Origin: Schlegelella_A sp038234975
GTDB lineage: Bacteria; Pseudomonadota; Gammaproteobacteria; Burkholderiales; Burkholderiaceae_C
Length of the DNA: 43,911 bases
Reading direction: 5' to 3'
Assembly (NCBI GenBank): GCA_038234975.1
Contig: JBBSUK010000007.1
Span: 1 to 43,911, forward strand
Of the stretch, positions 28,028 to 35,062 are shown one piece after another (position 1 is the first letter of the stretch; each line of letters begins with the position of its first letter). The position numbers and the translations under genes are program-made. The notes beneath the pieces are model-generated. The model saw nothing but the letters and a program-made list of their open reading frames with translations, was not told the origin of the DNA and did not search any database.

Positions 28028-29763
28028 GGACGCAGCTTCTCCTGAACGACGGCCGCCGCGCGTTCCAGGGCGACCACCTCCGGTGCCACGTCGCGCCGAC
28101 CCTGGTATTCGACCTCGCCGGTCTTGAGTCCTCGGTCGGACAGCACGACGCGGTGCGGCACGCCGATGAGCTCCCAGTCGGCGAACATCGCCCCGGGTCG
28201 CTCGCCGCGGTCGTCGAGGATCACATCGACGCCTGCCACGAGTAGCGACGCATGCAGGCCATCGGCCGCCTCTCGCACGACCGCCGACCGGTCGTAGCCG
28301 ATCGGACACAGCACGACCTCGAACGGCGCGATCGGCGCCGGCCAGGCGATGCCGCGCTCGTCGTGGTTCTGCTCGATCGCGGCGCCGACGACACGGGTGA
28401 TGCCGATGCCGTAGCAGCCCATCTGCATCGGCTGCTCCTGCCCCTTCTCGTCGAGGTAGTTGGCGTGCATCGGCGCGCTGTACTTGGTGCCGAGGAAGAA
28501 GACGTGACCGACCTCGATGCCACGCTGCAGCGAGAGCGCACCCCTGCCGTCGGGGGACGGGTCGCCGGCGACGACGTTGCGGATGTCGGCGACGACGTCG
28601 GGCTCGGGCAGGTCGCGACCCCAGTTGACGCCGGTGTGGTGAAAGCCGGCGACGTTGGCGCCAGCGACGAAGTCGCTCATGCGCGCCACCGTGCGGTCGG
28701 CGATCACACGCAGCTTCGCATCCAGGCCGACAGGTCCGAGGTAGCCGGGATCACTGCCGAACGCAGCGCGGATCTCCGATGCGGTGGCGAAGCGCCAACC
28801 GTCCTTCAGGCCCTCCACCTTGCCGGCCTTGACCTCGTTGAGGCTGTGGTCGCCGCGAACGAGCAGCAGCACGATCTGCGCCGGCGACGAGGAGCCTGGC
28901 GGCGCGTCGACCGCCAGAACCAGCGACTTCACGGTGCGCTCGATCGGCAGCCCGAGATGCACGGCGACGTCCTCGCAGGTGCTCTTGCCCGGCGTCGGCG
29001 TCTTCTCCAAGCCTTGCGTCGGCGCTGCGCGGCTCGACAACAGTGGCAGCGCTTCCGCGAGCTCGACGTTGGCCGCATAGCCCGAATCGGCGCAGTACGC
29101 GATGGCGTCCTCGCCGGTGTCGGCGATGACCTGGAACTCGTGCGAACGATCGCCGCCGATGGCGCCGGTGTCGGCGGCAACGGCGCGAAACACCAGGCCC
29201 ATGCGCGTGAAGATGCGCACGTAGGCGTCGTACATGCTGCGGTAGCTGAGGTCGGCGGCGTCGGCGTCGCGATCGAAGGAGTACGCGTCCTTCATCGTGA
29301 ACTCGCGCCCGCGCATCACGCCGAATCGAGGCCGCCGCTCGTCGCGGAACTTGGTCTGGATGTGATAGAAATTTCTCGGCAGCGTGCGGTAGCTGCGCAG
29401 CTCCTGACGGGCGATGTCGGTGATGACCTCCTCGCTCGTCGGCTGAATGACGAAGTCGCGGTCGTGGCGGTCCTTCACCCGCATCAGTTCGGGGCCGTAC
29501 TTCGCGAAACGGCCGCTCTCCTGCCACAGCTCTGCCGGCTGCACCACCGGCATCAGGAGCTCGACCCCGCCGGCTGCGTTCATCTCCTCGCGCACGATGC
29601 GCTCGACCTTGCGGATCACGCGCAGGCCCATCGGCATGTACGTGTAGATGCCAGAGGAGAGCCGCTTGATGAGGCCGGCGCGCAGCATGAGCCGATGGCT
29701 CGCGACCTCGGCGTCGGCCGGGGCTTCCTTCAGCGTGGTAATGAAGAACTGGCTGGCTTTCAT
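28024..29763 (-). CDS. proS: Prolyl-tRNA synthetase
   Basis: ProRS charges tRNA-Pro; the tRNA-Pro(CGG) gene is 5 kb away. The 579-residue length and the internal insertion domain (about residues 230-390, a YbaK-like editing domain between motifs 2 and 3) fit the bacterial long type. Class II motifs are visible: the start SQFFITTLKEAPADAEVASHRLMLRAG, PTSEEVITD, FRDERRPRFGVMRGREFTMKDAYSF, and motif 3 GCYGIGITRVVGAAIEQNHDE. ATG at 29763 is chosen for the conserved start. It is divergent from rppH. Confidence 0.97.
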   Translation of the reverse strand: MKASQFFITTLKEAPADAEVASHRLMLRAGLIKRLSSGIYTYMPMGLRVIRKVERIVREEMNAAGGVELLMPVVQPAELWQESGRFAKYGPELMRVKDRHDRDFVIQPTSEEVITDIARQELRSYRTLPRNFYHIQTKFRDERRPRFGVMRGREFTMKDAYSFDRDADAADLSYRSMYDAYVRIFTRMGLVFRAVAADTGAIGGDRSHEFQVIADTGEDAIAYCADSGYAANVELAEALPLLSSRAAPTQGLEKTPTPGKSTCEDVAVHLGLPIERTVKSLVLAVDAPPGSSSPAQIVLLLVRGDHSLNEVKAGKVEGLKDGWRFATASEIRAAFGSDPGYLGPVGLDAKLRVIADRTVARMSDFVAGANVAGFHHTGVNWGRDLPEPDVVADIRNVVAGDPSPDGRGALSLQRGIEVGHVFFLGTKYSAPMHANYLDEKGQEQPMQMGCYGIGITRVVGAAIEQNHDERGIAWPAPIAPFEVVLCPIGYDRSAVVREAADGLHASLLVAGVDVILDDRGERPGAMFADWELIGVPHRVVLSDRGLKTGEVEYQGRRDVAPEVVALERAAAVVQEKLRP

Positions 29764-29804
29764 CGCCGTTCGCGTGCGGTTGCCGCTGGCCCGCCGAGGG
29801 TTGT

Positions 29805-29819
29805 CGAGGCTAGGCCTCG
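29805..29819. other. Inverted repeat between proS and rppH
   Basis: CGAGGC (29805-29810), loop TAG, GCCTCG (29814-29819). It sits between the divergent starts of proS and rppH, so it could be a regulator site or part of either 5' leader. No protein is assigned. The gap (29764-29867) otherwise shows only an AT-rich AATAAT patch (29834-29839) that may be part of the rppH promoter. Confidence 0.35.
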
Positions 29820-29867
29820 TGTCATGCCGATGCAATAATTGCGGCAACGCAAGAATCGAGGTTGATT

Positions 29868-30530
29868 ATGCTCGACCGTGATGGGTTCAGACCCAACGTC
29901 GGCATCGTCCTGCTCAACCAACGGAACCAGGTTTTCTGGGGCAAACGCATCCGCACCCACTCGTGGCAGTTCCCGCAAGGGGGCATCAACCACGGCGAGA
30001 CGCCAGAGCAGGCGATGTTCCGCGAGCTCCACGAGGAAGTGGGGCTGCAGCACGACCATGTGCGCATCGTCGCGCGAACACGAGACTGGCTGCGTTATGA
30101 AGTGCCGATGCACTTCATCCGTCGCGACGCGCGCGGTCACTACAAGGGACAGAAGCAGATCTGGTTCCTGTTGCAGCTCACGGGCCGCGACAGCGACATG
30201 AACCTGCGCGCGACGAACCACCCCGAGTTCGACGCCTGGCGCTGGAACGACTACTGGATCCCGCTCGAAGTCGTCATTGAGTTCAAGCGCGGCGTCTACC
30301 AGATGGCGCTGACGGAACTCGCGCGCTTCCTGCCGCGGGGCCAGCAGCACAACCGCTACCTGCGATCCGGCATGCGCCCGCAGTACCGCGAAGACGGCTG
30401 GGAGCGGCATCGTCGACACGACGAATCGACCGACCTCGCGCCCGACGGCGAGGGCGCCCTCGCGCCTGCGGGCTCGAACGGCCCCGTCGCGCCGATCGAG
30501 GCCGGCCTCGACCTGCCGCCGCCTCGCTGA
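29868..30530 (+). CDS. rppH: RNA pyrophosphohydrolase
   Basis: RppH removes pyrophosphate from the 5' end of triphosphorylated mRNA to trigger decay by RNase E. The 220-residue protein has the Nudix box at residues 38-60 (GGINHGETPEQAMFRELHEEVGL) and the RppH features MLDRDGFRPNVGIVL, SWQFPQGG and WRWNDYWIPLE. It is about 45 residues longer than E. coli RppH because of a hydrophilic, Gly/Ala/Pro-rich C-terminal tail of no visible fold (from about residue 170). ATG at 29868 has GAGG upstream; TTG at 29862 is a weaker option. Confidence 0.95.
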   Translation: MLDRDGFRPNVGIVLLNQRNQVFWGKRIRTHSWQFPQGGINHGETPEQAMFRELHEEVGLQHDHVRIVARTRDWLRYEVPMHFIRRDARGHYKGQKQIWFLLQLTGRDSDMNLRATNHPEFDAWRWNDYWIPLEVVIEFKRGVYQMALTELARFLPRGQQHNRYLRSGMRPQYREDGWERHRRHDESTDLAPDGEGALAPAGSNGPVAPIEAGLDLPPPR

Positions 30531-30573
30531 AGGCGCAGGGCCCGAGGCTCGTCGGATCGGGCGGGCGCGGCGC

Positions 30574-31695
30574 TCAGGACAGGACGAAGTTGTCCCGGTG
30601 GATCAGTTCGGGCTCGCCGAGGTAGCCCAGCAACCGTTCGATGTCGGCCGACGGCCTGCGCGCGATCAGGCGGGCTTCGGCGCTGCCGTAGTTGCTCAGG
30701 CCGCGACCGATCTCGGCCCCGCCGTCGGCGCGCACCGCGATCACGTCGCCACGGTGAAACTCGCCCTGCACGCCGACCACGCCGATCGGCAGCAGGCTCT
30801 TGCCGCCGTCCTTCAGCTTCGCGGCCGCGCCCGAGTCGACGCTCACCGAGCCGCGCAGCACGAGCTGGTCGCCCAGCCATTTCTTGCGCGCCGTGACCTT
30901 CGGTGTGGCCGCGAGCAGCGTGGTGCCGATGGCCTCGCCGCCGGCGATGCGCAGCAGCGCGTCTTTCTCGTGACCCGACGCGATCACCGTGTCGGTGCCG
31001 CTGCGCGCGGCGCGCTTGGCGGCGAGCACCTTCGTCAGCATGCCGCCGCGGCCGAGCGAGCTGCCGACGCCGCCGGCCATCCACTCGAGGTCGGGGTCGC
31101 CCGCGGTGGCGCGCGACACCAGATGCGCGGCTGCGTTCTTCCGCGGATCAGCCGAGAACAGGCCCGCCTGGTCGGTGAGGATGACCAGCAGGTCGGCGCC
31201 CAGCAGGTTGGCGACCAGCGCGCCGAGCGTGTCGTTGTCGCCGAACCGGATCTCGTCGTTGACGACGGTGTCGTTCTCGTTGACGACCGGCACGACGCGA
31301 AGGCCGAGCAGCGTCACCAGCGTCGAGCGCGCGTTGAGATAGCGCTCGCGGTTGGCCAGGTCGGCGTGGGTGAGGAGCACCTGCGCGCTGCCGATCCCGT
31401 GCCGTCGAAGGTTCTCCTCGTAGGCCTGCACGAGGCCCATCTGGCCGACCGCGGCGGCAGCCTGCAGCTCGTGCAGCGCGTGCGGTCGCGTGGTCCAGCC
31501 CAACCGCTTCATTCCCTCGGCGATCGCGCCGCTCGACACCATCACGACCTCTCGGCCGTGCGTGGACACGAGCTCGGCGATCTGCCGGCACCCGTCGCCG
31601 ATGGCGCGATCGTCGAGGCCGCGCCCTTCGTCGGTGACGAGGCTCGACCCGACCTTGACGACGATGCGCCGCGGGTCGCGGACCGCGTTCGTCAT
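30574..31695 (-). CDS. proB: Glutamate 5-kinase
   Basis: ProB phosphorylates glutamate in the first step of proline synthesis and is feedback-inhibited by proline in characterised members. The 373-residue protein has the amino acid kinase domain (RIVVKVGSSLVTDEG, VMVSSGAIAEGMKRLG, VVNENDTV, GDNDTLGALVA) and a C-terminal PUA domain (about 280-360). The ATG overlaps the obgE stop as ATGA, giving an obgE-proB unit common in betaproteobacteria. Confidence 0.97.
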   Translation of the reverse strand: MTNAVRDPRRIVVKVGSSLVTDEGRGLDDRAIGDGCRQIAELVSTHGREVVMVSSGAIAEGMKRLGWTTRPHALHELQAAAAVGQMGLVQAYEENLRRHGIGSAQVLLTHADLANRERYLNARSTLVTLLGLRVVPVVNENDTVVNDEIRFGDNDTLGALVANLLGADLLVILTDQAGLFSADPRKNAAAHLVSRATAGDPDLEWMAGGVGSSLGRGGMLTKVLAAKRAARSGTDTVIASGHEKDALLRIAGGEAIGTTLLAATPKVTARKKWLGDQLVLRGSVSVDSGAAAKLKDGGKSLLPIGVVGVQGEFHRGDVIAVRADGGAEIGRGLSNYGSAEARLIARRPSADIERLLGYLGEPELIHRDNFVLS

Positions 31696-32762
31696 GGCGA
31701 CTCGTCGGGCAGCGGGTCGAAGCGCGGATCGATGACGGCGACGTGGCCGCGCGCCGCCGTCGCGACGTGCTCGTAGCAGGCCCGCACGAGCGCGTCGCAG
31801 CCCTGGTGCGTGACGGCCGAGATCGCGAAGACCGGGCCTTTCCAGCGCAGCCGCTTGACGAAGGCGCGAACCCGCGGCTCGCGCTCCTCCGGTGCGATCG
31901 CGTCCATCTTGTTGAGCACCAGCCAGCGGGGCTTGGCGGCCAGCGCCGGGTCGTACTTCTCGAGTTCGGCGACGATGTCCGTGACCTGCTGTGCCGGGTC
32001 GATGCTCTCGTCGAGCGGCGCGAAGTCGACGAGATGCAGGAGCAGCCGCGTGCGCTGCAGGTGGCGAAGGAACTGGTGGCCGAGGCCGACGCCCTCGGCG
32101 GCGCCCTCGACCAGGCCTGGAATGTCGGCGACGACGAAACTCTGTTCGGGCGCGACGCGGACCACGCCGAGGTTGGGGTAGAGCGTCGTGAACGGGTAGT
32201 CGGCGATCTTCGGCCGCGCGTTCGAGATCGCCGCGATCAACGTCGACTTGCCGGCGTTGGGCATGCCGAGCAGGCCGACGTCGGCGAGCAGGCGCAGCTC
32301 GAGCCGGAGCTTCTTCAGCTCGCCGGGCCAGCCCGTTGTCTTCTGCCGAGGCGCCCGGTTGGTGCTGCTCTTGAAATGCAGATTGCCGAAGCCGCCGTCG
32401 CCACCTTTGGCAAGCAGCACCTTCTGCTCGGGCGCAATCAACTCGTCGACAGGCTCGTTCGACTCAGCGTCGAAGACGATCGTGCCGACGGGAACGCGCA
32501 GCGTGATGTCGGCGGCAGCGGCGCCGTACTGGTCGGAACCACGCCCGTTCTCGCCGCGCCGCGCTTCGTGGCGGCGCGCATAGCGGAAATCGACGAGCGT
32601 GTTGAGGCCCGGGTCCGCCTCGGCCCAGATGCTGCCGCCGCGTCCTCCGTCGCCGCCGTCGGGACCGCCGAAAGGGATGAACTTCTCGCGGCGAAAGCTT
32701 GCGCAACCGTTGCCGCCATCGCCCGCGATGACTTCGATCGTCACCTCGTCGACGAACTTCAC
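31692..32762 (-). CDS. obgE: GTPase ObgE/CgtA
   Basis: ObgE is an essential GTPase involved in 50S ribosome assembly and stress control. The 356-residue protein has the glycine-rich Obg domain (FVDEVTIEVIAGDGGNGCASFRREK... GGPDGGDGGRGG) at 1-157 and the G-domain with P-loop GMPNAGKST, PFTTLYPNLG, DIPGLVEGA and NKMD. GTG at 32762 replaces the usual ATG; KFVDE follows directly as in the family. It overlaps the stop of a small membrane gene as GTGA and has no strong ribosome binding site of its own. Confidence 0.96.
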   Translation of the reverse strand: MKFVDEVTIEVIAGDGGNGCASFRREKFIPFGGPDGGDGGRGGSIWAEADPGLNTLVDFRYARRHEARRGENGRGSDQYGAAAADITLRVPVGTIVFDAESNEPVDELIAPEQKVLLAKGGDGGFGNLHFKSSTNRAPRQKTTGWPGELKKLRLELRLLADVGLLGMPNAGKSTLIAAISNARPKIADYPFTTLYPNLGVVRVAPEQSFVVADIPGLVEGAAEGVGLGHQFLRHLQRTRLLLHLVDFAPLDESIDPAQQVTDIVAELEKYDPALAAKPRWLVLNKMDAIAPEEREPRVRAFVKRLRWKGPVFAISAVTHQGCDALVRACYEHVATAARGHVAVIDPRFDPLPDESP

Positions 32763-32959
32763 GGGCGGCTCACGGCTTGGGTCCTTCCCGACGGGAAGGC
32801 GGTGTGTCGCCGCGCGAAGGCCGCAGCAACGGACCCCGCGCCCACGCCGATCAGCGCGACCGGCCACCACTGGCCGAGCCACGACCATTCGAGCAGCCCG
32901 AAGCTGTTGGCGAGCAGGACCGCGCCGACGATGATGAGGATGATTCCGCTCCAGCTCAT
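32759..32959 (-). CDS. Small two-helix membrane protein (DUF5668-like)
   Basis: This 66-residue protein has two hydrophobic segments (SGIILIIVGAVLLANSFGLLEW and WWPVALIGVGAGSVAAAFA) connected by a Trp-rich turn (WSWLGQWWP). This pattern is typical of LiaI/LiaF-type DUF5668 membrane regions. A basic, Pro/Ser-rich end follows. It is placed between the rpmA terminator and obgE, where rplU-rpmA-obgE usually run together, and its stop overlaps the obgE GTG. Function unknown; it may set obgE translation by coupling. Confidence 0.7.
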   Translation of the reverse strand: MSWSGIILIIVGAVLLANSFGLLEWSWLGQWWPVALIGVGAGSVAAAFARRHTAFPSGRTQAVSRP

Positions 32960-33009
32960 GGCTCGCTCCGAGGGATTGCAGACTGGGGAATGGTAGCGAC
33001 GCGGCCAGC

Positions 33010-33033
33010 AAAAAGCCCCGCGTTGCGGGGCTT
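33010..33033 (-). terminator. Terminator of rplU-rpmA
   Basis: GCCCCGC (33015-33021), loop GTT, GCGGGGC (33025-33031). On the minus strand the stem is followed by five T. It lies 26 bp after the rpmA stop, separating the ribosomal operon from the small membrane gene and obgE, which must then have their own promoter between about 32960 and 33008 or rely on read-through. Confidence 0.88.
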
Positions 33034-33058
33034 CGTGACAGGCTCGGGAAGCGTGCCT

Positions 33059-33316
33059 TCAGCCCGCCTTGACCTCGACCGTCTGACGGCTGCGCGGCCC
33101 CTTGACCGCATAGGAGACCGTGCCGTCAACGAGCGCGAACAGGGTGTGGTCGCGGCCGATGCCGACGTTCGGGCCGGCGTGCACGCGGGTGCCGCGCTGG
33201 CGAACGATGATCGAGCCGGCCGGGATCACCTGGCCGCCGAAAACCTTCACGCCGAGCATCTTCGGCTGCGAGTCGCGACCGTTGCGGGTCGAGCCGCCGC
33301 CTTTTTTCTGTGCCAT
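33059..33316 (-). CDS. rpmA: 50S ribosomal protein bL27
   Basis: bL27 lies near the peptidyl transferase centre. The 85-residue protein has the standard start AQKKGGGSTRNGRDSQPKMLGVK and the core GGQVIPAGSIIVRQRGTRVHAGPNVGIGRDHTLFA. The N-terminus is of the unprocessed type, with no Firmicute-style leader. It follows rplU by 24 bp. Confidence 0.98.
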   Translation of the reverse strand: MAQKKGGGSTRNGRDSQPKMLGVKVFGGQVIPAGSIIVRQRGTRVHAGPNVGIGRDHTLFALVDGTVSYAVKGPRSRQTVEVKAG

Positions 33317-33340
33317 GGTGGGTGTTCCTGGAGTCTTGCG

Positions 33341-33655
33341 TCAGGCGGGGTTGACGGCGCTGATGCGGATCTCGGTGTACGACTGGCGGTGGCCCTGGCG
33401 CTTCTGGTAGTGCTTGCGCCGGCGCATCTTGAAGATGCGAACCTTGTCGTGGCGGCCGTGCGAGACGACGCTGGCGACGACACTCGCCCCCGACACGAAG
33501 GGCGCGCCGGTGACGAGATCGGCACCCGTGCCGACCGCGAGCACCTCGCCGATCGTGACGTCGGCGCCGACGTCGGCCGTCAGCCGCTCGACGCGAATCG
33601 TCTCGCCAGCCGCGACCTTGTACTGCTTGCCGCCGGTCTTGATCACCGCGTACAT
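33341..33655 (-). CDS. rplU: 50S ribosomal protein bL21
   Basis: bL21 is a 23S rRNA-binding large subunit protein. The 104-residue sequence begins YAVIKTGGKQYKVAAGETIRVERL and contains the conserved KVRIFKMRRRKHYQKRQGHRQSYTEIRI. ATG at 33655 is the family start; a longer open frame upstream reads through the promoter. It is the first gene of the rplU-rpmA operon. Confidence 0.98.
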   Translation of the reverse strand: MYAVIKTGGKQYKVAAGETIRVERLTADVGADVTIGEVLAVGTGADLVTGAPFVSGASVVASVVSHGRHDKVRIFKMRRRKHYQKRQGHRQSYTEIRISAVNPA

Positions 33656-33680
33656 GAATTCACCCCGAGAAAAGCCCGCG

Positions 33681-33689
33681 AGTGTAGCA
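33681..33689 (-). promoter_or_regulatory. Extended -10 promoter of rplU
   Basis: The minus strand reads TGCTACACT, an extended -10 element (TGn plus TACACT). Transcription would begin near 33674, leaving a leader of about 18 nt before the rplU ATG. The -35 at 17 bp (GTCGCA) matches the consensus at only three positions, as often seen with extended -10 promoters. Confidence 0.6.
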
Positions 33690-33770
33690 CGCAGGACCAA
33701 CGCTGCGACTGCGTTCACCGCCCCTCGGGCCGGACGATGGGGGCAGCAAGTAGACCTGGATCCCGCTTCC

Positions 33771-33776
33771 TATAAT
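33771..33776 (+). promoter_or_regulatory. -10 box of ispB
   Basis: A perfect TATAAT ends 22 nt before the ispB GTG, so transcription would begin near 33783 with a leader of about 16 nt. No clear -35 is seen at 16-18 bp. Confidence 0.55.
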
Positions 33777-33798
33777 TTCGGGTTCCTCGAGATAATTC

Positions 33799-34794
33799 GT
33801 GCCCGCCTCGCTCACGCAGCCTGCCCCGCCCCTGGCTCTCGCCGCGGCGCTCGTGGCGGCCGATATGGAGCAGGTCGACGGGATCATCCGCCTGCGGCTG
33901 GCCTCCAACGTCGCGCTCATCGGTCGCATCGCCGACTACATCGTCAGCGCCGGCGGAAAGCGCATCCGGCCGATGCTGGTGCTGCTGTTCTCCGGTGCGC
34001 TCGGCTACACCGGTCGCGAGCGACTCGAGCTGGCGGCCACGGTCGAGTTCATCCACACGGCCACGCTGCTGCACGACGACGTCGTCGACGAATCGGCGCT
34101 GCGCCGCGGCCGGGCGACCACCAACGCCCGGTTCGGCAACGCCGCGAGCGTGCTGGTCGGCGACTTCGTCTATTCGCGCGCCTTCCAGATGATGGTATCG
34201 GTCGACCGGATGCGCGTCCTCGACGTCCTGGCAGACGCGACCAACGTCATCGCCGAGGGCGAGGTGCTGCAGCTGATGAACATGCACGACCCCGACGTGA
34301 CCGTCGACGACTACCTGCGTGTCATCCGCTTCAAGACGGCCAAGCTGTTCGAGGCCAGCGCCAGGCTCGGGGCGGTCCTTGCGGAGACCGATGGTGACAT
34401 CGAGGAAGCCTGCGCCGACTACGGGCGCTCGCTGGGCACGGCGTTCCAGCTCGTCGACGACCTGCTCGACTACGAAGGCGCGACCGAGCAGCTCGGGAAG
34501 AACGTCGGCGACGACCTGCGCGAGGGCAAGCCCACCTTGCCGTTGCTGATCGCGATGGAGCGCGGCACCGCGACGCAGCGTCAGTTCATCCGCCAGGCGA
34601 TCGAGGGCGGCGACGTCGCAGGTCTGCCGGAGGTCGTGGAGATCGTTCGCAGGACCGGCGCGATCGACGCGACGCGGGATGCGGCGCGGACCGAATCGGA
34701 CAAGGCGTGCGCTGCGCTCGACCGCCTCCCGAGCTCGCACTTTCGCGATGCTCTGCTAGACTTGTCGGTTCGGTCCGTCGAGCGGTCGTCCTGA
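33799..34794 (+). CDS. ispB: Octaprenyl diphosphate synthase
   Basis: IspB extends farnesyl diphosphate to the C40 side chain of ubiquinone. The 331-residue protein of the trans-isoprenyl synthase family has the first aspartate-rich motif in LLHDDVVDESALRRG and the second in LVDDLLDYEG, with GGKRIRP upstream and GDFVYSRAFQMM in the core. GTG at 33799 is the most upstream plausible start; a CTCGAG stretch before it is a poor ribosome binding site. It is divergent from rplU, as usual in betaproteobacteria. Confidence 0.95.
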   Translation: MPASLTQPAPPLALAAALVAADMEQVDGIIRLRLASNVALIGRIADYIVSAGGKRIRPMLVLLFSGALGYTGRERLELAATVEFIHTATLLHDDVVDESALRRGRATTNARFGNAASVLVGDFVYSRAFQMMVSVDRMRVLDVLADATNVIAEGEVLQLMNMHDPDVTVDDYLRVIRFKTAKLFEASARLGAVLAETDGDIEEACADYGRSLGTAFQLVDDLLDYEGATEQLGKNVGDDLREGKPTLPLLIAMERGTATQRQFIRQAIEGGDVAGLPEVVEIVRRTGAIDATRDAARTESDKACAALDRLPSSHFRDALLDLSVRSVERSS

Positions 34795-34828
34795 TGAAAA
34801 GCTGGTGCAGCTTCAGGGCTTCCGGGAG

Positions 34829-34850
34829 TGATCGAGCGGTGATCGAGCGG
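34829..34850. repeat. Tandem 11-bp duplication before tRNA-Pro
   Basis: TGATCGAGCGG occurs twice in direct succession (34829-34839 and 34840-34850), between the ispB stop and the tRNA-Pro. It is probably a small slippage event in the tRNA leader; no function is assigned. Confidence 0.8.
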
Positions 34851-34866
34851 CATTGCACCGCACCAT

Positions 34867-34943
34867 CGGGGTGTAGCTTAGCCTGGTAGAGCGCTACGTT
34901 CGGGACGTAGAGGCCGGAGGTTCGAATCCTCTCACCCCGACCA
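34867..34943 (+). tRNA. tRNA-Pro (anticodon CGG)
   Basis: This is a complete 77-nt cloverleaf with encoded CCA. The acceptor stem is CGGGGTG/CACCCCG with discriminator A; the first C-G pair is typical of tRNA-Pro. The anticodon stem is CTACG/CGTAG with loop TTCGGGA, giving anticodon CGG. The T-loop is TTCGAAT. It reads CCG, the most frequent Pro codon expected in a genome this GC-rich. Confidence 0.96.
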
Positions 34944-34967
34944 GCTTCCGGCTCCGGGACGCCGCGT

Positions 34968-35001
34968 GAAGTGTTGCCGCTACCCTCGCGGCGCTTCGTT
35001 T
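34968..35001 (+). terminator. Weak hairpin after tRNA-Pro
   Basis: GAAG...GCCGC (34968-34980), loop TACCCTC, GCGGC-GCTTC (34988-34997), then GTTT. The stem has an internal asymmetry and a very short T-run. It could end the tRNA transcript before pilB. Confidence 0.35.
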
Positions 35002-35062
35002 ACAGCCCCAGGCAGATCGGCGATCATCGGCTGTTACCTTTGCCGACGAGAGCCGCGCCCGG

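Noticed and set aside
34757..34762. A promoter for tRNA-Pro inside the 3' end of ispB (TGCTAGACT)
   Set aside because: It has the look of an extended -10 box, but it is in coding sequence, has a weak -35, and lies about 100 nt from the tRNA. Read-through from ispB is equally likely.
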